Positions 55,963 through 64,000 of a stretch of 64,000 nt of DNA are shown here, in pieces. Each line of letters starts with the position of its first letter. Position 1 is the stretch's first letter. The DNA is from Gammaproteobacteria bacterium (GTDB lineage: Bacteria > Pseudomonadota > Gammaproteobacteria > Poriferisulfidales > GCA-002705445): positions 1 to 64,000 of the forward strand of contig JAQWPG010000001.1 in assembly GCA_029268385.1 (NCBI GenBank), read 5' to 3'. A program made the translations under genes and the position numbers. The notes under the pieces were generated by a model that was given only the letters and a program-made list of their open reading frames with translations, did no database searches and had not been told where the DNA came from.

Positions 55963-56875
55963 AGTTTTGTCAATTATGGGACCCACTGCATCTGGAAAAA
56001 CTGATCTAGCAATACGCCTTTCAGAAAAATTTAATTTGGAAATAATAAGTATAGATTCAGTAATGTTATATAAAGAATTTAATATAGGTTCTGCAAAGCC
56101 AAATAAAGATACTTTATTAAAATTTCCACATAAGATGGTAGACATTTTAGAGCCTTATGAGAAATATTCTGTTGCTCTTTTTTATAATGAATTGATCAAT
56201 CAAATTAAAATAGCTCATGACTTAAAAAAAACCCCAATCCTAGTTGGTGGATCTATGATGTATTTTAAAACTTTTTTTTCAGGCGGTCTTTCAAAATTAA
56301 ATGATATATCTATAGAAACAAAAAAATATGTTAATAGCATGTTTGAAAGCCATAGTTTGAAGTATTTATATAATTATTTAAAAGATATTGATCCCGAATC
56401 TGCGAAAAAAATACACCCAAATGATATATACAGGATACAAAGAATGCTAGAAATATTTTTTTCAAATAATGAAAAACCAAGTATAACTCTTAAAAAATGT
56501 TCAAAGAATGTTCAGTATTTTAATAATCTAAATTTGTCTATACTGCCAAATGATAGAAAAAGTATTCATAAGAATATTGAAAAAAGATTTAATATTATGA
56601 TTAATGATGGATTAATTGAAGAGGTATCGTTTTTGTTAAAAAAATATGTTGATTTAAAATTGCCTGCAATGTCAACAATAGGCTATAAAGAAGTAAATAA
56701 ATATTTGTCAGGTAGTATTGGCTTGAATGATATGAAGGAAGAGGTATTGTCAGCTACAAGACAATTAGCTAAAAGACAAATAACATGGTTAAGACACCTT
56801 GATTCTACAACGGTGTATAGTTTCATAGATTATGATAATATTGAATCTAGAATAGAGTTTTTTTTAGCAGAATAA
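55955..56875 (+). CDS. miaA: tRNA dimethylallyltransferase
   Basis: 306 residues from the ATG at 55955; the frame is open 21 bases further, but the extra residues precede the conserved start [51 protein letters not shown] and [10 protein letters not shown] follow. It adds the isoprenoid group to A37 of tRNAs reading UNN codons, using DMAPP from the MEP pathway. hfq follows at 34 bases. Confidence 0.95.
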   Translation: MNKVLSIMGPTASGKTDLAIRLSEKFNLEIISIDSVMLYKEFNIGSAKPNKDTLLKFPHKMVDILEPYEKYSVALFYNELINQIKIAHDLKKTPILVGGSMMYFKTFFSGGLSKLNDISIETKKYVNSMFESHSLKYLYNYLKDIDPESAKKIHPNDIYRIQRMLEIFFSNNEKPSITLKKCSKNVQYFNNLNLSILPNDRKSIHKNIEKRFNIMINDGLIEEVSFLLKKYVDLKLPAMSTIGYKEVNKYLSGSIGLNDMKEEVLSATRQLAKRQITWLRHLDSTTVYSFIDYDNIESRIEFFLAE

Positions 56876-56909
56876 TAATAATAAAATAAATAAAGCCGGA
56901 GATATAATA

Positions 56910-57134
56910 ATGACAAAAAGCCAGATACTTCAAGAACCTTTTTTAAATACCTTAAGGAAAGAAAAAATTCCTGTAGCCATATATTTGGTAAATGGTATTA
57001 AACTCCAGGGTCAAATTGATTCATTTGATCAGTATGTGATTATTTTAAAAAATACAGTTAATCAAATGGTTTACAAACATGCTGTTTCTACTATAGTCCC
57101 ATCAAAGACTGTAAAATTCCAAACAGAGTCTTAA
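56910..57134 (+). CDS. hfq: RNA chaperone Hfq
   Basis: 74 residues, shorter than E. coli Hfq (102) because the flexible C-terminal tail is nearly absent. The Sm1 part is [20 protein letters not shown] and [18 protein letters not shown]; the Sm2 motif is VYKHAVSTI. It pairs small RNAs with mRNAs. A clear GGAGA ribosome-binding site is upstream. The miaA-hfq-hflX order is conserved. Confidence 0.96.
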   Translation: MTKSQILQEPFLNTLRKEKIPVAIYLVNGIKLQGQIDSFDQYVIILKNTVNQMVYKHAVSTIVPSKTVKFQTES

Positions 57135-57157
57135 TTTTTGAAATAGGAATATGAGAT

Positions 57158-58471
57158 TTGATTGATATAAAAAGCTCTTCAAATAAAGCCCTTTTGGTTC
57201 ATATTGAAAAATTTCCAATAGACGTAAATAATTCAAAAGAAGAGTTCCAGGATTTAGTAAGATCTGCAAACATTCATATTTTAGACACAATTTTTTTTAC
57301 AAAAAAAAATAAAAATATAGGTATAAGGTACTACATTGGAAAAGGTGAAGCTGAAGAAATAGCTAGCGAAATAAAAAAGTCTGGAGCAAAATTAGTTATC
57401 TTTAATACTGATCTTAGCCCTAGTCAAGAAAGGAATCTTGAATTATTGTTTTCCGCGAGAGTTTTAGATAGAACAGGTCTGATCTTAGATATATTTTCTC
57501 AAAGAGCATTTTCTCATGAGGGAAAATTACAGGTTGAGTTAGCTCAACTTAATTATATATCAACTAGACTTGTAAGAGGGTGGAGTCATCTAGAGAGACA
57601 GAAAGGTGGAATTGGTCTTAGAGGACCTGGAGAAACTCAGCTTGAGACTGACAGAAGATTGCTAAGAGCTAGAATTAAAACTATTCAAAAAAGACTGTTA
57701 AAAGTTGGGAATCAGAGAAGTTTGAGTAGAAACCAAAGATTAAAAAAAAGTGTTCCTAGGATTAGTATTGTTGGTTATACAAATGCAGGAAAATCAACTT
57801 TATTTAATTTATTGACTGACATGAATACATTATCAGAAGATAAACTTTTTGCTACCTTGGATCCTATTCATAGGAAACTCGAATTAGAGTTTAAAAAAAA
57901 CGCTATTGTAAGTGACACAGTTGGATTCATTAGAGAGTTACCGCATCATTTAATAGAATCATTTAAGTCTACATTATCAGAAGTAGCAGAGAGTAATTTG
58001 CTATTGCATGTAATAGATTTAAGTGATGATAATTTTTCGGCTTACATAGAAGAAGTAAATAGTGTTTTAAAAAATATTGGCGCTGAAGAAATTCCTAAAA
58101 TATTAGTCTTCAATAAAATTGATCAAAATTATAACCCAGATAATTTTTCACATCTTCAGAAAGATTCCTTTTGTTATATTTCTGCAAAAACTTCCTATGG
58201 TGTCGATAATCTTAGAAAAATGATTTCAGAAAAATTATTTGAGGATTATATGCTCTTTACAATTAACCTAAAGCCTGAGCAAAATAATATAAGAGCTGCA
58301 ATATATAAGAATTGTAATGTAGTGAGTGAAACCTTTACAAAATTAGGACGCTGTGAGATAAAATTTCGCGCATCGCAAAGTTATGCAAAATACTTGCGTA
58401 AAAAAGGCTTCTTAAGCAGAAATATACAAAAAAAATTAAAAAATTCACAAGAAATTTATAAAACTGGATAA
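57158..58471 (+). CDS. hflX: ribosome-associated GTPase HflX
   Basis: 437 residues from a TTG at 57158; an ATG just upstream (57151) hits a stop after four codons. The N-terminal HflX domain has the TNTDLSPSQERNLE-like FNTDLSPSQERNLE segment and GPGETQLETDRRLLR. The G domain has GYTNAGKSTLFN, DTVGFIRELPHHLIE and NKID. HflX rescues stalled or heat-damaged ribosomes. It stands between hfq and hflK as in E. coli. Confidence 0.94.
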   Translation: MIDIKSSSNKALLVHIEKFPIDVNNSKEEFQDLVRSANIHILDTIFFTKKNKNIGIRYYIGKGEAEEIASEIKKSGAKLVIFNTDLSPSQERNLELLFSARVLDRTGLILDIFSQRAFSHEGKLQVELAQLNYISTRLVRGWSHLERQKGGIGLRGPGETQLETDRRLLRARIKTIQKRLLKVGNQRSLSRNQRLKKSVPRISIVGYTNAGKSTLFNLLTDMNTLSEDKLFATLDPIHRKLELEFKKNAIVSDTVGFIRELPHHLIESFKSTLSEVAESNLLLHVIDLSDDNFSAYIEEVNSVLKNIGAEEIPKILVFNKIDQNYNPDNFSHLQKDSFCYISAKTSYGVDNLRKMISEKLFEDYMLFTINLKPEQNNIRAAIYKNCNVVSETFTKLGRCEIKFRASQSYAKYLRKKGFLSRNIQKKLKNSQEIYKTG

Positions 58472-58537
58472 TTATTCTATATAATACATATATAAAAATA
58501 GTATTTTAACTTTAAAATTAAAACGGAGATCATTAGA

Positions 58538-59674
58538 ATGCCTTGGAATCAGCCTAATAAAGAAAAAGACCCTTGGAATAGAGATAGAAGACAAGCACCG
58601 CCCGACCTAGATGCAGTATTAAATAAACTAATGTCATCGTTAAATGGTTTATTTGGATCAAAAAATACAGGCGGCAATTCAGGTGGCACAGGAAAAGGCA
58701 AGTCATTAGTAACCTTGCTTGTTTTTATATCATTAATTTGGGCAGCAACAGGTTTTTATATTGTTAGCGAAAACGAACGAGCAGTTATTTTAAGATTCGG
58801 AGAGTATCAGAGAACAGCTATGCCTGGACCTGGTTGGCACTTACCAAGACCAATTGAGACGCACGAGACAGTAAACTTTACAGGGATTCGAAGCGTCGAA
58901 AAAAGAACAACAATGCTTACTCAAGACGAAAATATCGTAGAACTAGCATTCTCAGTTCAATATAGAATAAAAAATGCTGAAGATTATTTATTTAATGTCG
59001 AGAACCCAGATATCAATGGGGACAGAACATGTAGATTTGGAAGCAGAAGTACAATTTGTGGAGTGCTCGATTCTGCAATTAGAGATGTTGTTGGTAAGAA
59101 CAAGATGGATTATATACTTAGAGAAGGAAGGACAGAAATATCAAATAAGACAGAAGAGTTAATGCAGCAAGTTTTAAATAGTTACCAGGCAGGAATTCAA
59201 GTGACGTCAGTAAATTTACAAGATTCACAGCCGCCAGATGAAGTTCAAGATGCGTTTCAAGATGCTACTAAAGCAAGGGAGGATATGGAGCGTTATAAAA
59301 ATGAAGCTCAGGCATATGCTAATGAGATTGTTCCAAAGGCCAGAGGTGAGGCAGCGAGAATGATTCAAGACGCCTTAGCCTACAAAGAGATGGTGATAGC
59401 AAATGCCGAAGGTGATGCTGACAGATTTTTAAAATTATTAAAAGAATATAAAAGAGCCCCAGATGTAACTAGAAAGCGTTTATACATGGATTCAATTGAG
59501 TCAGTATTATCTAATAGTTCAAAACTAATGATAGATATAAAAGAGGGAAATAATCTAATGCTTTTACCTCTAGATAAAATTATTAATTCTAAAGAGTTGA
59601 ATGAAAATATAGAAGAAGACGATGATAGTGATGATTATATTAGTAGCGAAACAAATAATAGGGAGGGGAGATAA
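58538..59674 (+). CDS. hflK: membrane protease modulator HflK
   Basis: 378 residues. A hydrophilic, glycine-rich start (NKEKDPWNRD, GGNSGGTGKGK) is followed by one membrane segment near 63-82 and the SPFH/prohibitin domain (SENERAVILRFGEY, PGPGWHLPRP). The C-terminus is acidic. HflK and HflC form a cage around FtsH in the inner membrane. It begins 66 bases after hflX with an ACGGAG ribosome-binding site, and hflC follows 2 bases later. Confidence 0.94.
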   Translation: MPWNQPNKEKDPWNRDRRQAPPDLDAVLNKLMSSLNGLFGSKNTGGNSGGTGKGKSLVTLLVFISLIWAATGFYIVSENERAVILRFGEYQRTAMPGPGWHLPRPIETHETVNFTGIRSVEKRTTMLTQDENIVELAFSVQYRIKNAEDYLFNVENPDINGDRTCRFGSRSTICGVLDSAIRDVVGKNKMDYILREGRTEISNKTEELMQQVLNSYQAGIQVTSVNLQDSQPPDEVQDAFQDATKAREDMERYKNEAQAYANEIVPKARGEAARMIQDALAYKEMVIANAEGDADRFLKLLKEYKRAPDVTRKRLYMDSIESVLSNSSKLMIDIKEGNNLMLLPLDKIINSKELNENIEEDDDSDDYISSETNNREGR

Positions 59675-59676
59675 TT

Positions 59677-60531
59677 ATGAATAGTAAATTATTATTTTTA
59701 ATAGGTGGTATATTCTTAATTTTTAGCTCAACTACCTTCTTTGTGAATGAAACCCAAAGAGCAATGGTTTTCCAGCTAGGTGAAATAAAAAGAGATGACT
59801 TAAAACCTGGGCTACATTTTAAATTACCTTTAGTGAACAACGTAAGAAAATTTGATGCAAGAATACTCACAATGGATGCAAAACCTGAGTTATTTTTAAC
59901 AAGCGAAAAGAAAAATATGTCGGTAGATTTTTTTGTTAAGTGGAAAATTGCTAACGTGAAGACATATTATAAATCAACTTTAGGAGATAGAGCTAGAGCA
60001 GAAGGAAGAATCACACAAATTGTTAAAGATGAATTAAAAAACCAATTTGGAATTAGGACAATTCAACAAGCTATATCAGGTGAAAGAGAAGAAATTATGC
60101 AAGAGCTTGAAACAAAAGCACAGTTAGTAGCTTCTGAACTTGGTATCGAGCTAATTGATGTGAGAATTAGCAGGATTGAGCTACCTGGAGATGTCAGTGA
60201 ATCTGTTTACCAAAGAATGCGCGCTGAAAGAAGTAGGACAGCAAAAGATTTTAGAGCTAGAGGAAAAGAGACAGCTGAAAATATTAAAGCACAAGCAGAT
60301 AAAAAAAGGACTGTTATCATAGCTGAAGCTTATAGAACATCAGAGCAAGAAAGAGGTTCTGGCGATGCTAAATCAACCTCTATATATGCAAATGCATATG
60401 GTAAAGATGCTGAATTTTACGCATTTACAAGAAGTTTGAAGGCCTATGTCAATTCATTTAAAAATAAATCTGATATGTTAGTAATAGATCCAGATTCAGA
60501 ATTTTTTAAATATTTTAAAAACATAAAATAG
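59677..60531 (+). CDS. hflC: membrane protease modulator HflC
   Basis: 284 residues. One N-terminal membrane segment (about 4-22), then the SPFH domain with NETQRAMVFQLGEI and PGLHFKLPLVNNVRKFD, and a long helix containing MRAERSRTAKDFRARGKE and the GDAKSTSIYANAYG segment. It partners HflK in controlling FtsH proteolysis. A GGGAGG ribosome-binding site lies before the ATG. Confidence 0.95.
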   Translation: MNSKLLFLIGGIFLIFSSTTFFVNETQRAMVFQLGEIKRDDLKPGLHFKLPLVNNVRKFDARILTMDAKPELFLTSEKKNMSVDFFVKWKIANVKTYYKSTLGDRARAEGRITQIVKDELKNQFGIRTIQQAISGEREEIMQELETKAQLVASELGIELIDVRISRIELPGDVSESVYQRMRAERSRTAKDFRARGKETAENIKAQADKKRTVIIAEAYRTSEQERGSGDAKSTSIYANAYGKDAEFYAFTRSLKAYVNSFKNKSDMLVIDPDSEFFKYFKNIK

Positions 60532-60582
60532 GGTTTCTATAAATAAATTTAAATAACATACATATAATAATAATAATTTAAA

Positions 60583-62848
<2,266 letters not shown>

Positions 62849-62873
62849 ATATTTATTAATATAAAAAAATTAT

Positions 62874-63701
62874 ATGACTAAAAGACTGAACTTTACAGAG
62901 CATATCTATTATAAACTTTCAGAAAATAAAAAAAAATTAATGAAAGATTGGCAAACACCGAAAAAAACAAATACCAGGCATTTAATTATTGACAATCTAC
63001 TTCCAGATGACCTATGTTATGAAATATATAAATCATTTCCCAAAAAAATAGATAATTTTTACTTTAGGAAATCATTTAGAGAAAGAAAAAGAACTTTAGC
63101 AAACTTAAGTAATTATAATAAAAACATCAATAATGCAATTTATGCTTTTCAAGATAAAAAGATATTAGATATAGTTTCAGATATAACTAAAATTAATAAT
63201 TTAGAAGCAGATGAAAATTTATATGCTGGGGGATTATCTTTAATGACCAAAGGAGATTTTTTAAACCCTCATATTGACAACAGTCATAATATTAATAGAG
63301 ATAAATATAGAAGATTAAATTTACTATATTATGTAACACCAGGATGGGTAGAAGATAATGGTGGTAACTTTGAACTTTGGGATAATAATGTATCAAAACC
63401 AAAAAATATAACTTCATTATTTAATAGAATGGTAATTATGGAAACTACTAGAAATAGCTGGCATTCAGTTAATAAAATCATAAGTAATCAAGCAAGATGT
63501 TGTGTTTCAAATTATTATTTTTCAAAAAATTCGCCTTCAAAAATTAATGGTCAGTATTTTCATGTAACATCTTTTACTGGCAGACCTAATGAAAAATACA
63601 AGAGAGCTTATGGCTTGATTGATAACACTGTACGAAACAGTATCTCAAAAATTTTTAAATTTGGTAGGGGAAGAAAATTAATCAACTATAAAAAATTATG
63701 A
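62874..63701 (+). CDS. 2-oxoglutarate/Fe(II)-dependent oxygenase family protein
   Basis: 275 residues. The iron-binding triad is visible as H133 and D135 (NPHIDNS) and H197 (SWHSV), and R208 (QARCCVSNYYF) is placed to bind 2-oxoglutarate. The stretch RRLNLLYYVTPGW with GGNFELWD between them is typical of the 2OG-FeII_Oxy_3 group. The substrate is unknown; the overlap (ATGA) with an O-antigen-ligase-like gene hints at a role in cell-surface sugar or lipid modification, which is only inference. No signal peptide is seen. Confidence 0.82.
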   Translation: MTKRLNFTEHIYYKLSENKKKLMKDWQTPKKTNTRHLIIDNLLPDDLCYEIYKSFPKKIDNFYFRKSFRERKRTLANLSNYNKNINNAIYAFQDKKILDIVSDITKINNLEADENLYAGGLSLMTKGDFLNPHIDNSHNINRDKYRRLNLLYYVTPGWVEDNGGNFELWDNNVSKPKNITSLFNRMVIMETTRNSWHSVNKIISNQARCCVSNYYFSKNSPSKINGQYFHVTSFTGRPNEKYKRAYGLIDNTVRNSISKIFKFGRGRKLINYKKL

Positions 63702-64000
63702 ATGAGTATATTCAAAAAACTAAAGGTTTTAATAAATTTAATATATGCAACCTAGAAAAATTATTTTTACCTTTAGCGGCTTTTTTTTTATTAATTTCAA
63801 CAGCATTATTGAATGTGTTTGTATTGTTAGCAGTTATTTGTACAATTATGCATTTGATTTATGAAAGAAGTTTTTCAGATCTAATTTCTAAAAAATTTAT
63901 GCTCTATGGGCTATTAATATTTTTATTTCTCGCTATGTCATTATATTTTACTATCGGTGATGTTGATTCTATAATTTCCTCCCTGAAAAAATATATTAAA
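63698..64000 (+). CDS. O-antigen ligase/polymerase-like membrane protein (partial, N-terminus only)
   Basis: The frame opens at ATG 63698, overlapping the previous stop by 4 bases, and runs for 101 codons to the window edge. After a short polar start (MNEYIQKTKGFN), it has hydrophobic segments at about 23-55 (FLPLAAFFLLISTALLN onward) and 70-87 (LYGLLIFLFLAMSLYF). The pattern, including PLAAFFLLISTALLNV, resembles the N-terminus of the O-antigen ligase (WaaL/Wzy) family. The catalytic loop lies outside the window, so the call is tentative. Confidence 0.55.
   Translation, partial: MNEYIQKTKGFNKFNICNLEKLFLPLAAFFLLISTALLNVFVLLAVICTIMHLIYERSFSDLISKKFMLYGLLIFLFLAMSLYFTIGDVDSIISSLKKYIK

Overview
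The window looks like a chromosomal stretch from a low-GC (about 30% by eye), gene-dense, LPS-making gammaproteobacterium. The evidence is gene order: rpsB-tsf-pyrH-frr-uppS-cdsA-dxr-rseP-bamA-skp-lpxD-fabZ-lpxA, pyrG-kdsA-eno-ftsB-ispD-ispF, miaA-hfq-hflX-hflK-hflC-hisZ-purA and lepB-rnc-era-recO-pdxJ-acpS are all classic gammaproteobacterial runs. Intergenic gaps are mostly under 60 bases, many genes overlap by 1-11 bases, and no convincing intrinsic terminator is visible. This recalls streamlined marine lineages (SUP05/Thioglobaceae-like or SAR86-like), but the sequence read by eye does not decide between them.

Layout. 1-5859 (minus): rpe-trpE-trpG-trpDC (a TrpD-TrpC fusion), then a zinc-ribbon NUDIX hydrolase, a CPXCG protein and a partial PrsW-type intramembrane protease. 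5977-7491 (plus): ATP sulfurylase and a small membrane protein. 7497-9802 (minus): a RecB/Cas4-like nuclease, an unrecognised methyltransferase-like protein and an exported Dabb-domain protein; this is the least familiar part. 9879-16646 (plus): tRNA-Val(GAC), thrS, infC (AUU start), rpmI, rplT, pheS, a PheT without its tRNA-binding domain, ihfA and a MerR regulator. 16680-22452 (plus): lepB-rnc-era-recO-pdxJ-acpS-cysM-exonuclease. 22447-27766 (minus): map-glnD-dapD-dapE. 27949-40177 (plus): translation, isoprenoid, phospholipid, outer membrane assembly and lipid A genes. 40180-43303 (minus): gnnA-gnnB-lpxB. 43370-49609 (plus): rnhB, dnaE, accA, tilS. 49647-49838 (minus): a DUF2892 protein. 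49977-62848 (plus): pyrG through purA. 62874-64000 (plus): a 2OG-Fe(II) oxygenase and the start of an O-antigen-ligase-like membrane protein.

The window is mostly core housekeeping. No mobile element, CRISPR array, prophage or defence island was found. The most informative departures are the gnnA-gnnB-lpxB operon facing lpxA, which predicts a lipid A with amide-linked 3-acyl chains; a Met at the LpxA chain-length 'ruler' position, which predicts C10 chains; the PheT domain deletion; the TrpD-TrpC fusion; a UppS with changes at conserved active-site positions; and a repeat-built lysine-rich tail on ribosomal protein S2.

Several starts were corrected by reading upstream or downstream of the first ATG: infC (ATT 11909), pyrG (GTG 49977), lpxA (TTG 39386), miaA (ATG 55955), dapE (ATG 23583), dapD (ATG 24401), pyrH (ATG 29751), cdsA (ATG 31694) and the MerR gene (ATG 16287).
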